Shown piece after piece: positions 1-13,194 of a stretch of DNA of 64,000 nucleotides. Location: NCBI GenBank assembly GCA_022747635.1, contig JAKTNV010000009.1:67974407-68038406 (forward strand). The letters run 5' to 3'. The position numbers and the translations under genes are program-made. Source of the DNA: Hetaerina americana (taxonomy: Eukaryota > Arthropoda > Insecta > Odonata > Calopterygidae). Under the pieces are notes generated by a model that worked only from the letters and a program-made list of their open reading frames with translations, did not search any database and was not told where the DNA came from. The first letter of the stretch is position 1. Every line of letters starts with the position of its first letter.

Positions 1-2184
1 TATATATATAAGAATTTCCTTTGACGAGTACCAATATTTAAATATTTATAAATTTGCAAATTATTCGATAATTGGGAAGAAAAATATTTTGTGCTTGTTT
101 ATATCTCTGAAAATAAGATTAACATATAATCCTATCTAATTATTTACTAAGAGATAACTTTATTTATTTGAAATAAGTCAGCAAAAACCGCCATTAGTAC
201 GATAATTTTCAGTCAAAATAGTTTTTGTGGTGAAAATAGATATTTTAGGACTTCAAACAAATCACATTCTTTGGATCTTCTGAGTCACTTCTTCTAAAAA
301 GCACTTCTTCTAAACCGACTACTAACTTTTCTTAAGCCTTATTTGGTCTATCCTGATTTAACTGAAAATAAAAACTGCAATGTATTTTCACATAATTAAA
401 CTTGGGGTACTTAACCTTGTTTTTTGATTTTTAATTTTGAAATTCCTTTTGATTGAATGGAATCAGTGGAGTATCGTTTTGTATTTAGAGAAAACCGTGT
501 AAATAATTGAAGATACCAAAAGTTCACAAAAATAAACCAATTTCTTCGATTTTTTTAATATTTGGGGATGTATGAATGTGTGCGTAGCATTACCAAATTA
601 AGACAACTTACTTTATAACTGAAGGAAAATCACTAAAATATGAGACATGGCACACCATACCGCCATTAAACGTGATAAGTGATATTATGCTCTTAAATAA
701 TTACCAAGAATATTGAGGGTAACGGATTAGCAGAACTGAATTGACAGAATTTTGCTCCTCTGCGGACAGAGGTTCTTTAGAAGTTCTTGTTGTCTGCGGA
801 TGGTATCATTGGAAGACACAATGAACTATTTGGCATTTATTATTATGGTATTCTTATGAGATGAAACTCATTTGTCAAATAATTCTGTGCAAATCAAAAC
901 GTCCTGATTTGCTGGCAGATTTTCAAAGTATTCGCCAATTGATCGGAGAGCGAAATATTTCACCAGTGGATTTATACGTATTTAGAAAGAATTCTGTACA
1001 GATATATGTTAAAATGTCAACATGAAATTATTAAATTACCATTGTTATTGACGTGCATGATAAGTTCATAGCTCCTTTACTCAAAACTTTTATAGGTACA
1101 GCTATTTCACAAACATTTACAATTATTTCTTCTGAATCTTTTTTCAATTTTTCTTTTGTCAATCTTTGACCACGTATATTAGTAGGAAATTTCTATATTT
1201 TAAATCATTCTTCCAAAAAATGGTTAATATATTCGGTAAAAATTCAATACTTTTCAAAATTCATCATTATTTAATGTTAGCTATTTAACTTAAATATAAA
1301 TATTGGTTTCTCTCTCACTTTATAGATCAAAATTTCAAATCAATATGCATGGAATTCCATTTACTTACATCTAATTTAAGGAAGCACATTTCATTTTGTA
1401 CACATGTTTCATCAACTCTAAAAAAATCGGAATGTTGCTATTTTTCAATTATTGGAAATGTTTGTTAAATTTCAAAGATATATTTCAATTATAAGGAAAT
1501 ATAATTTTAATGCCTAAGCCTCTTTTTTGTGAGTCATATTTGCACGTTTGACTGCAGTCAACATTGGGAAAAAGCCTAAGTAAAATTCCCTCCGATTACA
1601 CATTTTCATAAAACTTATGCACATGTCTGACACACGTAATGTTACAACGGAATTTTGAGCGTTTCATGCCAGAAGTATTGTAATTTCAACAGTTTTCCAT
1701 TTTTAGTAAATTATACATTTAATAGTATCCCTGTATTTATGAAGGCATATGATGAATTAGAAGAAATAAATGACAATGTATAGGAAATTAAACTTTTGAT
1801 CGTGATGGAGATTTGAATTCGGGGGCAAACGACAAGAAAGATAGGAGAGCTGTTGGGGCAACGATTCAGAAGAAAGGACTGGCCAAAAGAAGAAAGCAGT
1901 AATGTTCTGCCGGTGAAATTGTTTAATCAACAAACGCTTGTTATCAACAGGAAGAAAACAGTAGGCATACGTGGAAATAACCGGGGGCTACATCATGGTA
2001 AGGCATTTTTAAGGAATTGTGTGATAACGCAATCGTGTAGCTTTTCCAAGAGTTGATGCAAATTTAGATTCCCATTAATTGCATCAAAGCTTTCTCAAGG
2101 AGAAGGCAATAGATGACAGGAATATTATGTAACATTGCTAAGAAAGAGTATTTGTTTGGTAAACATCGAGGTCTTGGTCGGTAA
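1..2184. other. AT-rich spacer, no gene seen
   Basis: The stretch is AT-rich with dense stops in all frames and no recognisable domain, RNA gene or terminal repeat. The only frame above 60 codons (1853-2056) resembles nothing I know. Its last few hundred bases become more purine-rich, which may be decayed 5' sequence of the LINE remnant that follows, but I cannot align it. Confidence 0.6.
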
Positions 2185-2500
2185 CTAGGGGCGGTTAGGA
2201 GGCTTTTGTAATATTGGTGTGGAGGAGGATTGAAGAGGTGAAATGGATGGAAAAAAACTAAGTGCTAGGCTTTATGAGGAGGGGGAAAGAGAGTATTTTT
2301 GGAAAAATTGCAAAGTAGTGGAGATATCAGGGTATCGGTGGAGATATATGATATCTTTGATAGAAGGGAACACGTTATGCAAGTGAGGTAGGGGAAGGAA
2401 AGGATAGGCTTACTGGGCGGGTTGGAAAAAATATATACGGAATTGGAAAGGTAGTTATCATTGCCTAGGGTGGTCAGTGGTCTTGTCATTCGAGATTAAG
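2185..2500 (+). mobile_element. RTE-like LINE, 3' coding remnant
   Basis: A short, stop-broken relic of the C-terminal end of an RTE-like non-LTR retrotransposon. In plus-strand translation around 2200-2260 it reads WRRIEEVKWMEKN, which lines up with WRRMEKVNWTEKK in the minus-strand copy at 62.3-63.7 kb. The same stretch lines up with the plus-strand copy near 18.36-18.42 kb (gtgaaatgga followed by a cc or tgg context). Downstream sequence keeps only weak similarity. No endonuclease or RT core is present, so it is a dead 3' fragment. The call depends on similarity to other copies in this window rather than on a catalytic motif. Confidence 0.45.
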
Positions 2501-3944
2501 AAATGATGAGGAGTCTTTTTTCATCTGGGAACTATATTAAATGATTACTAATAAATAATATTTGTAATATATATTTATGAATTACGTAAAGTAATTTTTA
2601 TGGTCAAAAAAATGAAAAACTGCCATTGTGGAAGAAAATATATCATAATTACTTATTATTTTTTATATCACTTTTCTGTAACGTTAAGATTTAATTTCCG
2701 TCCAACTAGAGCATTGATTAAATCAGTTATGACACAGAGTCAGAACCAGTCTCAGAGTTAATCCCTCTTTTTACGGACATTAATTACCGAAAGTACGTGA
2801 AAAACCATTACTTGTGGCATTAGACATATTATTCAATGACATAACGTCTCCACCCAAAATTTACGAAGAAGCTATTCGAAATACCTTAGGGCTTATTGGG
2901 ACACATTAATGTCATAAGTACAGAAGATTTAGTGACTAGGGGCATTCCATTAATTTTACTTCTTCTTTACTTAATACTTAAAAATGTTCAATGTTAGAAG
3001 AATCGAATTATCCTCCACTGTTGTGGCTACCTACAAAGTACATATTAGATCTTACCGGAAATATAATTATGGAAAATTTTATATGAATATGAAAAAGTAT
3101 TGCAACGACAAATTTAATCTTATATATATTTATGTATTTCACATAAGAAATATATTCATCCACATTCCTAAATAATGTATTAGAAGAAATGAGAAATAAC
3201 ACGAATTGGTATTTCTTCATCTGGGTTTGATCAGATGTATATTTCTAAATACAATTAAATTATTTATATCATAGCAATCATAGTGAGTACTGAAAAACTC
3301 AGGTTATCTAACAACTTTCTGTTCACGTATCTGTGCTTCAGTGATGGAGGCGTCCCTTCAGAAATTTGAGCTGAATTGGTGACCTCAGTGCCACCATTCA
3401 TGCGAATATGCTGCCCATGGCAGGGGAAATATGTTGCATATTTTTCCATGCCATCGAAGGCACGAACATGCAATTCCGGAACATGCTGCTGGGATAAAAA
3501 ATGACCACTCAGAGGAAAGGGTATCCAAAGGGAATAATTGACATAAGAAAAAATGATTTACGTGAGTTATTATGCATTTTAAAATATTGAGATTATTCAT
3601 ACTTCCTACTATACTTTTCCATTAGAATCAGCAAATATTTCGCTGCATTCACTTTCGAGCGTCAGCCATCACCTTCACGCTTTGGAATATTTACTTTCTA
3701 AGCCAAAAATATTTCTTTTACCCTTTGACTTATGACTAATTAAACCTTGAATGCTTACTTGAGTTCACTTAATAACCACATATTTTTTAACACCCGCTAG
3801 AAAGATGTCTCGACCATTGTCTTTTATGTAGCATGAAACGTTTTCGAAAACCTCGGCATTATGAATGTGAATACTCTCTCTTGCAATGTCCCTATTAATC
3901 TTTTAAAGGGCACATTTTGCTATCAACTCCAGGCCCGGGTTTTC
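2501..3944. other. AT-rich spacer, no gene seen
   Basis: No recognisable coding domain, RNA gene or repeat structure. Overlapping short frames at 2984-3600 on both strands have no familiar motif and are probably chance. Confidence 0.6.
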
Positions 3945-4840
3945 TTTTCCCCGATTTTGGATAGAATATTTTTTTTTCGCTCAGGGACTCAGGAGTGCGG
4001 AAATGGAAAAATTCCCCTGCCCACCTCCCCCGCCTCTACCGCTTCCCCCGCGGGATCCTTTGGAGCATTCCGTTCGGATCCGGCTAATGACGGGTGAAGG
4101 GGCGCGGGGAGTCCGTGTGACCCGACCCTTTTCCCTCCCAACTCCATCCCCCTGTCAGCCTCCCTCTCCTGGACCCCCACCCACACCTCACCCCACGGGC
4201 CCCTCTATCCCGGCATCCCCCGGGTTCACGAGTGCGGGTGAATATGCTCGCGTGATCGCCCCCGTGCATACGAGAGGCCATGCAAGCCGCCGCACGGGGA
4301 AAATGCGGGTCCTGGGTGTGGGCGCGGCGACACATAAGGCACGGCCGCCCTTTCCTCTCTCCTCCCACTATCACACATGATTACCTGTCGGAGCTCACGG
4401 GAGCCCTCTCTCTCTCTCTCTTGCGTTCCCGGTGTCCGGGGTAGGGGTAGCAGAGGACCCTGTGCAACGTGGCAAAGAGGAGAGATTTATCTCTCTCTCT
4501 CTCCCTCATTCCGTTTCCTCTTTTTTCATAAAAACAACATTTGAGGAACGGGCGCACTGATATGGACTGCCGCCGAGTGGAATAGCAAGCGAGGAGGAGA
4601 AGGTGGACTTGGGTGATTATCCGCTCCCATCCGGGGTGTGGGCTGGAGCGAACGCGGGAGGACCGTGTACATATTCGGGGATTTTATGCGTCGGATCGCG
4701 GAGGTTTAGCGCACTGTCGAAAACAATACCTCATTACCAAAAGTGCACTCTCAAATCGTTGCAGCGCATCCTTTTGGAGGCCATCTTTGAAAGCTTTTAC
4801 GTTCGGTGGGATTACGAAGTAGGACCTTTGATAATACGTT
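3945..4840. promoter_or_regulatory. GC/CpG-rich island, candidate promoter or first exon
   Basis: An abrupt rise in G+C and CpG against AT-rich flanks. The first part (about 4010-4220) is strongly C-rich on the plus strand, with runs such as cccccgcc and cacccacacctcacccc. CT-dinucleotide microsatellites follow at about 4407-4423 and 4490-4503. Open frames run on both strands here (for example 4003-4380 plus, proline-rich, and 4084-4374 minus), but GC-rich DNA lacks stops by chance and neither product resembles a known domain. I infer a CpG-island-like promoter or 5' exon. A mere compositional island is the alternative. Confidence 0.35.
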
Positions 4841-7800
4841 GACGTTACCGAAAAAATGAGATGACGTAACTGAAATGAGTTTAATCTGTAGTAATATTAA
4901 CTGATTATATGCTTCGCTTGCAATTGCTATGGCATAATATTAAATTCCTTGTCATTTGTTTAACTCCCCTGCGGATTTCAACGTGGTACAATTATGATGC
5001 GTAAGATTTATAAAAATGGAATCATCTGTAATCAATGTAAAATGCAGTTAAGGTTTATGCAGTGCACGTAAAAATTATAAATACTAGACATTTTAGGATT
5101 TTTGAGGATATGCCCTACCAAGTAATTATCAAATATGTCGTTATGCTGCAGTCGTAGGCAGTAATTTTCATGGCCTGTAGCTTTTGTAAAAATATTGTTT
5201 ATTGCAGATGTTTAATCATAAATGCGGTGAAAACAATTTTAGAATTTCATTCTTTTCCAAATCGATGTTATACAAAAAATAAAATATTTTACCTAATCAT
5301 GGGTATAACTGCTAAGCATTTATTTTCCATTAAATTGTTCTGATGTTTATATGGTGATATAATTTTTAATAGAATAAAAAATTTACAAAACAAATTGCGA
5401 TATTTAATGTCCAAATTACTGCAAAGTGGGCGGGGCTAACTTAAAGGTCTTAAATGTCTTGAGATAACTGTCTTAATGACCAATGGTTTAATTCCCCATA
5501 TGTTTAATCGCGAGTCCACTTCATGTGAGGTAAAATTAATTAAATAGTTCTATTAATATTGCTTTATACATTGTGGAATCACTATTTTTAATTGATGGGC
5601 GCCAGGCCAGAATATTTCCTATTTTACTTTCTGACTGACATAATAGAAGCCAACTTAGTTGAATATTTTGGAATTGGATTTGTCTCTTATCATTCATGGG
5701 CGACGGTATGAATGGGAACGATGTACTTCTATCAAGTAAATTAAACAACATAATACTGAAAATTTTGATCCCCTTACTCCTTTTCAAGGCTGAAAAAGTG
5801 GAATAAACTACAAGACATTGATCTATTTATTTCTGGTACTTATATCATATGAGATTTCCATTAGAAAGGGAGTTTTGGAAAAATTTCAGCATTTTTCACA
5901 GTGCACCAAAAACCGGAAATGTGAGTGAGAAAGCGTTCGTCATAAAAGCACCATAAAGATTGAAGAATTTCCTACACTGTAAAGAAAAGGAACATGCAAG
6001 TAAGACCTAAGGGAAAGGAGGTAAGGTGAACCTAGCATACTGGACAGTGGGTTCAAGAAGGTCATTAGAGAAACGGTGTGGATATGATTTGCACAAATGT
6101 ATAGATTTGAATCGATATGTCATGTGCAAAACACCTTAAAATAAGGCCCCCACGGCAGGCAAAGTTAGACATGATTCAAAGTGCATTAAATTATGTTTTA
6201 GTAGACAGCTTGAAGGTAAATTAACAACTATTAAAATAAAGTGCTTACGGATGTGTACAAGGAACATCACTATGAAATGCATTTGATAAAATTCAGATGA
6301 GTTATAATACATAACATGTAAAGGAAAATGGTAGGAAAGTAAAAACCGACCTCGGCTGGTTTGGTTGGCCTGGGGTAACTATGGCGGTCTTAATTGACAT
6401 TTCGATCTAATTTGAGGAATTTGAGGTTAAAAGACATTATTGAACACCAGAGAGAAAAGAAGAACCAGATAGATTGGCCACACCCTGAGGGAAAAGTCCC
6501 AGAGAAATGCCGAGGGAACATGCATGGGGCAAATAAAGATGAAAGTACATTGCAAAAAATACCTGGAAGGAAGCTAATTAGCATCAGACAGGGTAGGATG
6601 GAGGGCTGCAGTCAACCAATCTTAGGTTTGAACGACCAATGATGATGAGAGGCTAACAGAATTAAATGATGAGGAATTTTTCAGATGTGAAGTAATTGAA
6701 TAATAGCATTCCAAAGAAACTGCGGGAGAAACCGCAACAGTAACTTTTTAACGGAGTCATCCGCTAAAATTTGCTAAAAATGCTAAATTGTTGCATTGGA
6801 TAATAGCATTTTTGCCTGAACTACCGAATTTTTTCTTAACGACGGCGGGAGAGCTTAAACAGAGAAAATGCATCACAAATAATATCTTATTGGTAAGCTT
6901 CTAGGAAAAGGTAACTAGCCCTTAGATATGTATACATATTTCGATTCAAAGGTAGCTGTAATACTAATATTTTAAGATCAATGCTTTCCCCCATGATTAC
7001 TAGGAAAAATGTAATTTTACCCTTGTATTCCGTGCAAAATATGCGTGAGTGTATTTTAATCCTAATCCTAAAGTCTTTCTATTCCAAAGTAAACATGGTT
7101 AAAATGGTCCCTTTGTTTAGTTCTAAGAATATGACTCAATGTTAGTGGAAATTCCATAAAGGATATAATAAAATCAGGATATTTAGTCACCAATTTTGGG
7201 GAATGTAATATACAGCATAAGATAAAAATATATGTATAAAATAGTCACTGTAACTGCTTCAGATTCCTCATCTTTCATTATTTGCATTACCCATTTCCCT
7301 AGGTATATAGCTACTCTCGGTCCAATTATTAACTTTTAGTTGCATTTGTCATAATTTAATAATAAGTCGCTAAAATGAAGTAGTTGGGCCATTTTAAGGA
7401 AATCACCCAACATTTGTGAATGTATACTGCCGTGGTGGATATCGTCTAGCAGCTTTCTTTTAGTGACACCGACCGTGAGCAAGGCAGAAAACATGAAATG
7501 TCCAATTGAATCAAAATGTACACAAATTTTGACTATTATCCTTTGAAATATAAAATTTTACAAGGTTTGCATTTAATGGAAAAAATATATTTATTTTAAA
7601 ACGAAACACCGCGATTTTTTTCTCATTGTGTAAATCTTCTCTTTTGAACGTCTCATAATCGCCTGTCATTAGGTGTTTGCTATAATATATAATAAAATAA
7701 ATTTCATAAAATCATAAAAATCATAAAAACTGGTGAAATATTCTCTGTTTTCAATTGCGTCCATTTCACCTCACCCATTTCTCCACGCTTGCAATCATAA

Positions 7801-10719
7801 AATAATGTCTGCAATAAAACCTACCATCTTCATTCAAAGACGCACAACATCATGCCCATATCTAAGTTTTTATTAATTCAATATCAGCATCCTTACTCCT
7901 AGTAATTAACTACCTCCTTTTTGTAAAGGGTTCTTTGCATAATGCAACATTTCATCTTATGTTACCCAGTTGGTCCAAAGCTCTTCCATGACATTTGATC
8001 TTTTCCACCAGCTCCACCAGTTAAGTTTTAGCCCAAAATTTTAACGTTTAACTTAATTTTAGTTTTTCATGTTAACTTCAAAATCTTTGTTTTCGTGTAA
8101 AACTATAGACTCTAACCCGTACATATTGCAGTAATTTTCTAGTATGTAAAGCAGTTGCTATAAAAACGTAATTGAATGACTTACTTATGCTTAACCCTCC
8201 GAAAACATAGCTGATTTGATTTACTCCGTACAAAGTTTCTTTCTTATCTTCAGAACTTCTCATGGCAATTTTCCCATTTCCCCCGCATATGCTCTCATCC
8301 TGGGTGATAATAGAAATCTCTTCCCAACACCCGAAAATTATCCATCCCGAATCCCCATCCACCCCGCAATTTGGAACGTCATTTGCTTCCTCGCATTTTC
8401 AGTTCCGTAGAAGCAAATGCAAAAATATGGACTTTTTTCAGAATTTGGCACCCACAATATTAATCTCTATTTTTCTTAAGAGTCCTACATTCTCTGTTTA
8501 TCTTAATTATTTCTTTTATGCGGAATAATGTATTGAAATACTCGTGGTTGACTTCCAGGTGAAATGTTATACAGTAAATAGTTTCCATGCATGACGCAAA
8601 CTGTTATTTTAGTTCATTCATAATAATAAATAAAAATAACAACGTCATTTGCTTTTCCAGCAGTTTTGTTGCTATTACGTCATTCATTTCCTTAAAAAAG
8701 ATAAAGCATGATGTCCATCACTGTGATATGTTAAAAGGTGTTATGAATAACAGGTTTACATTCTTTTAATAAATTTACAAACTCTGGAGGCAAGCTTGAT
8801 TTATTGCAACTTTACCTTCTCTGTAATTACTATCCTAAATTACATCCTTCTCTTCATCCTGCATTGATGACCTAAAACATCCCTGGTTTGTAAAAATATT
8901 ACCAATTCATCTTATTTTTATTTCCCGTACGTGTCTCAAATAGCATACCCCGTCCCGTAACTACCCTTGAATATGCGCATCTTAGTTAATCTGTTCTCTT
9001 ACCATCAGTGTATGCCTCCAGGATCCACTTTCAATAGTTGTTATTTTTCACATTCTTCCCCAGGAGCCTATTTTTGTTCTCAAAGACAAATACCCTCGTA
9101 ATAAATACCTGACGAATACTCATTTCATCATGTATTATGATACCTTTTCATCATGATTACCAGGAACAAAATATCTTAAATATTCCAGTTTCTTCAATAT
9201 TATGTGGACTGGTAGGCACATAGTGATAGAACTGATTCAACGTTGTCGAAATTAGACTTCCTTGACATTATATCGAATAGATACTTATCCGTTCGAGTTT
9301 AGCTGGAGAATAGGCAATTATCCTTTTGGGAGAATCACCATTATATATAGGCATGGCAGTCTAAGCTGCTGACCAGATTAATGCTCCACCTTTCACTTTG
9401 TTTCGTAGTGCACAGCTTTGTTAGTCGAAAAAGCAAAAGGTGGAAGGATAAGACTTGTACAATGGGACCCATTCATTGAAAAACCTTTTTGGGTTTTGCT
9501 TATGAATCTTTGTCCAAGCGCAATGTTAAATTACTTATACTATGCTTCTTTAATATCAATTCTGCGTAATCTTGTCGAATAGTTAATCACGTCCCTAGTG
9601 ACAATCGGATGGCATCAAGTTCAGAGGCTTGTAGGTTTTTGGACCTATGTCCGAACATGTTTTTTTAGATATTATTAAACCATTTCCATTATTTTTTGTA
9701 TCTATTTTTATTATATTTTATGATAGATGGGTTCAATGACGACACAAATATTGTATACTTTTCATGTGTCAAAAGAATGTGCAATAATTTCATATTTTAA
9801 TAATATATTTAACGGAGTTCATAGTTAACCACTTGATTATCACAAGGTTTTTCTTTGGCAGAAAACCTGAAATATTAGTTTAAGTGAAACTACCCCTTTA
9901 CATAAGGGTTGGTTTCAACTACATACAATCTTACCCTTCGGATAATAATTTCTTAGTTTAATTTGTTTTCATGTGGAAGCTTTGCTAAAATTATCAATGT
10001 ATTTCAGCCATTTATTGGCGTTTTCATTGCGTCTTTTTCTTTCCATGTACCCATCATTTTTTTAAATAAATGGGCATCAATACTCCTGCAGGGAAATTTT
10101 TATGTAAGATTCCGTCTATGGCCAAGAATAATATGTGTTTAAGGTCAAACATAGAAATGGGTTTGGGATAACTATTTTTTCATCACTAATCATTTGGTAA
10201 AGAGATCCCAGTAAACGTATGAACATATAATGGCACGCGTAAGTATGAATGGGACCTTGTATTACTGGTTTATTTGCTGGATTATATCTGATTGAAGTTA
10301 GGTGTAAACATGCCTGCTCTACTATACGCTGATGCAGTATAGTTTGCTGAGTTACTTTATGGTAAACGAAAGAATGAAGGATATGTATGAAACGCAAATA
10401 ATGTTATTATTCGATTAAAATGAGGATACAAATTAATAAATAGCGACTGTATTTTTCTAATATTTTGGTAAACTGTTATTTAATGTTTTCGCATAATACA
10501 CTTAAAGGAATAGTGAGAGAATCAAAAGGCTTGCGGGATTTCTGCTGACAACCTGCCACTAGAATGTGAGTCATGTTAAAACAGAGCGGTGGGTTACAAA
10601 TGAAATTAGAACTGCATATAGTTGAGCCGTACAATTGAGCAAAAAAGAAAAATATGCCAGAACAAGCATAAGAGTAGAATAAATATGGCATACATGTCAT
10701 AATTAAGAGGTGCCTGCGG
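4841..10719. other. AT-rich spacer, no gene seen
   Basis: Nearly 5.9 kb without a recognisable gene. A frame at 6394-6642 (plus) is followed by non-repetitive sequence and matches nothing I know. The 5.9-6.65 kb block is somewhat more purine-rich than its surroundings, as the decayed LINE stretches are, but no RT or endonuclease motif survives. A pyrimidine-rich block at 8.22-8.40 kb gives short frames on both strands without familiar motifs. Confidence 0.55.
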
Positions 10720-10972
10720 AATTCAATAATTGGACAAATTAAGAGATAGACCAGAGAATAAGGATCTTGAACGAATGTGTAATGGATGCAGTGATAAAAT
10801 GCAATTGTGAGGGATCGTAATACGTTAGTTTGGCCATATTAAGAAAATGGAAAGGATATAAGTAAATGAACACACATATGGAAGAAGATTCAATGGTTGG
10901 AGTAAAGGAGGTAAATCAATACCGAAATAGGTGACTATGGTAGAAGAGTTCTAAGGTACCTTTAAGCAATCT
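10720..10972 (+). mobile_element. Possible LINE 3' coding remnant
   Basis: Plus-strand translation around 10.83-10.90 kb gives FGHIKKMERI followed, after a stop, by a GRRFNG-like segment. This is the usual C-terminal signature of RTE-type elements (a GHI-x-RM-E block and then a basic GRR block). Everything else is frame-broken. The first unit of the 78-bp tandem duplication and mariner copy 1 lie at its downstream end. The motif is short, so this is tentative. Confidence 0.3.
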
Positions 10973-10973
10973 A

Positions 10974-11725
10974 CGAGGGTCATCCGGAAAGTAGTACCCG
11001 TTCGTGAAATAAAGACACAAAAGTAAATATTAACAAACATAAAAATTTTATTTGAAAGAGGATACTTTAAACTACTTCTCAACATAATCTCCAAGCAAAT
11101 TAAGGCATTTGTCATAACGTGTGACAAGTTTCTGTATTCCTGCTGCATAGTCCTTCGCCGCCAGCTCATTGAGATACGCGAGGGACCCATCTTGCACAAA
11201 TTTTTGCATAATGCAGATGGTGTTTAACAATTTCATGAACAATTGTTCGAGAAACATTGGGAAAATGCTCACAGATGTCATCAATTGTGACGCGCCGATC
11301 GTTCCTCACGAATTCGTCAACTGAGCTCACCAGTTGGTCTGTAATGACAGACGGTCTCCCCGAACGCTCATCGTCGTGTGTGTTCCCCCTCCCCATGTTG
11401 AAGTTGCGACACCACCGCCGAACAGACGACTCGTCCATTACATTGTCTCCATACACCTCCTTTAATTGGCGATGAATATCACATGGGCGAACGTTTCTTG
11501 CATTGAGGAATTTAATCACTGCCCTCACTTCACAACTGGCGGCGTTCTCAATTTTTTTAAACATTGTAAACAATCACAGAAACAACACAGGCAATGCTAG
11601 CGTCACGCAACTTGGCTCAGAGAAGGCAGACAAGCCACTGAAGCTATCTGACCTCGTCCAGCGGCTACTCGCGTCGTCAGCACTTCATGCGGCACGAACG
11701 GGTACTACTTTCCGGATGACCCTCG
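10974..11725 (-). mobile_element. Mariner element copy 1, internally deleted (752 bp)
   Basis: Flanked by TA on both sides (10972-10973 and 11726-11727) and bounded by perfect 33-bp terminal inverted repeats that start cgagggtcat and end cgttcgtg. Coding sense is minus. It carries the N-terminal DNA-binding half of a mariner transposase and then, out of frame, the last roughly 40 residues (ending KLVTRYDKCLNLLGDYVEK). The catalytic DDD region between them is missing. A full transposase is about 345 aa, so some 540 bp appear deleted, which would restore a typical 1.3-kb mariner. The element cannot move itself but keeps both ends and could be mobilised in trans. It differs from copy 2 at three positions that I can see. 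Confidence 0.93.
11166..11564 (-). CDS. Truncated mariner transposase, DNA-binding domain only (copy 1)
   Basis: 132 codons from the ATG at 11562-11564 (complement) to the stop at 11166. Residues about 8-57 form the first helix-turn-helix (with VIKFLNARNVRPCDIHRQL and SVRRWCRNF). Residues 66-72 (ERSGRPS) match the conserved GRP linker hook. Residues about 75-118 form the second helix-turn-helix (with DDICEHFPNVSRTIVHEI). The frame ends just after the conserved WVPR (126-129) at VSQ-stop, where the internal deletion shifts the frame. No catalytic aspartates remain. By family knowledge the protein could bind the terminal repeats but not cut DNA. Whether it is made is unknown. This copy keeps Gly69 of the GRP motif, unlike copies 2 and 3. 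Confidence 0.85.
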   Translation of the reverse strand: MFKKIENAASCEVRAVIKFLNARNVRPCDIHRQLKEVYGDNVMDESSVRRWCRNFNMGRGNTHDDERSGRPSVITDQLVSSVDEFVRNDRRVTIDDICEHFPNVSRTIVHEIVKHHLHYAKICARWVPRVSQ

Positions 11726-11816
11726 TATGAATGTAACAGGAGGTAAACCAATACCGAAATAGGTGACTATGGTAGAAGAGTTCTAAGTTACCTTTAAGCA
11801 ATCTATGAATGCAACA

Positions 11817-13194
11817 GGGAATAGCTAAGACTATATCTACACAAAAGTGCTAAGGGACTTAGTAAATGGGGACGTGTGCTTTGATTTGCCCTAAAATCAA
11901 GCATCCCTCACGAAATGGCGTCGGGCTGATGTTGCAATCACTAGTTTTGGCTAGAGGTGTACAGTGAGAATAGATAGATGAAACAATTTTACAGATGAAC
12001 AACATGATCATTCAAAGAGCAAAATTTGGCATTTATTGAGAGTCAGGGCCCTCCCTTCTTAAAATCAAAAACAGTATTTTTTTTCTTGGTATTCATATCT
12101 AATTTTTTTAACTTTGAACCATGCTTTATAAAAGACTTTTCCTTGATACTATTGATTTTATACCATTGAAAACCGTGTAATTGCTTGGAAAACCACAAAT
12201 TATAATTTAAGATAGCTAGGTATTTCATACTCGGAGGTATTTTCTGAATTTCAAGTACCAACATATATGAAGACTTCGCAAAAATTAGGTTTACATATAA
12301 TTTTAACTAGACGACATATATTTACTAATTTCAAAATATATTTGATTAATAGTGACAGATTATTAAAATTAAATAAAATATCTCTAGCAGTCCATTGTTG
12401 CAAATGGGTATTAATGAGTCATACAGGCCTCATAAATGTATCAAACTTGAACTGCACCAATGAAAGGGACAAGACATGCGCCAAAAATGTAACTGCAATG
12501 CAATGAATTTTGCAATCATTAGCCAGCAATTGTATTGCAATTTTCATAAGACCTTTCTCTGCAAACAATATGATAACAATTTTGCGAATGTAACTGTGCA
12601 AGATTTTATAGTGAAAGAAGGTAAATTAATATGCGTTGAATCAGTTATTTCATATCAAAGAAAAGGGATGTAGGAAACTCGGTATATTACTTTCTCAGGA
12701 AAAAAACAGTTAAATATGTATTACATGTGGTGTGGATTAATTTAATTTCTACTAAATACATGAATGAGGTCCTCATCTCAATGTTAGACGAAATTTATTT
12801 GTTGCTTTTATTTATTATACTTCCAAGGTTTATTTTCCATGATATCCCTTACAGATGATTCATCAAAACGAATTATGATGAAAAAAGCATGTTCATATTA
12901 TATATCCAAACATGAATCACTTTAAAGGCTATGAGTATTTGTTTTAATTGATACTAGTGAAAACAAATCGAACTAAATGGATTGTGTGAAGATTGAAATT
13001 GAAAAGTCTCCACCAATCTCCTTTTTAAGAATTGAGAGCTTGCAGTTGCATCAAAACACGTGTTGTGAAAAAAAAGTGTAAATAACCATGTAAATGCAGT
13101 TTTAGAAATTATTACAGTTATTCTACCCGTTAGGAAACGTTTTCGATGGACGCAGGCTTATAGATGTAATTGGATTCAAATTTTGATACCCCAA
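11817..13194. other. AT-rich spacer, no gene seen
   Basis: Short AT-rich frames only (for example 12043-12264 minus and 12267-12673 plus), with no recognisable domain, RNA or repeat. Confidence 0.6.

Larger units (their letters stand above)
10907..11816 (+). repeat. 78-bp tandem duplication split by a mariner insertion
   Basis: Two copies of a 78-bp unit lie in direct tandem. Unit 1 is 10907-10973 plus 11728-11738, interrupted by the mariner element. Unit 2 is 11739-11816 and uninterrupted. I count three substitutions between the units over 78 bp. Unit 2 reads caatctatgaatg where unit 1 has caatcTA, then the element, then TAtgaatg. Unit 2 therefore preserves the pre-insertion site and shows directly that the element sits at a duplicated TA. 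Confidence 0.9.

Noticed and set aside
4003..4380. 125-codon proline-rich frame
   Set aside because: Same reasoning: GC-rich island, an opposite-strand frame is equally open, and there is no motif.
5940..6650. Possible LINE 3' remnant
   Set aside because: Composition is similar to that of LINE relics, but no motif aligns with the copies in this window.
11257..11730. Plus-strand frames of 72-75 codons inside mariner copy 1 (and counterparts in copies 2 and 3)
   Set aside because: They are antisense to, or upstream of, the transposase frame and repeat identically in each copy only because the elements are identical.
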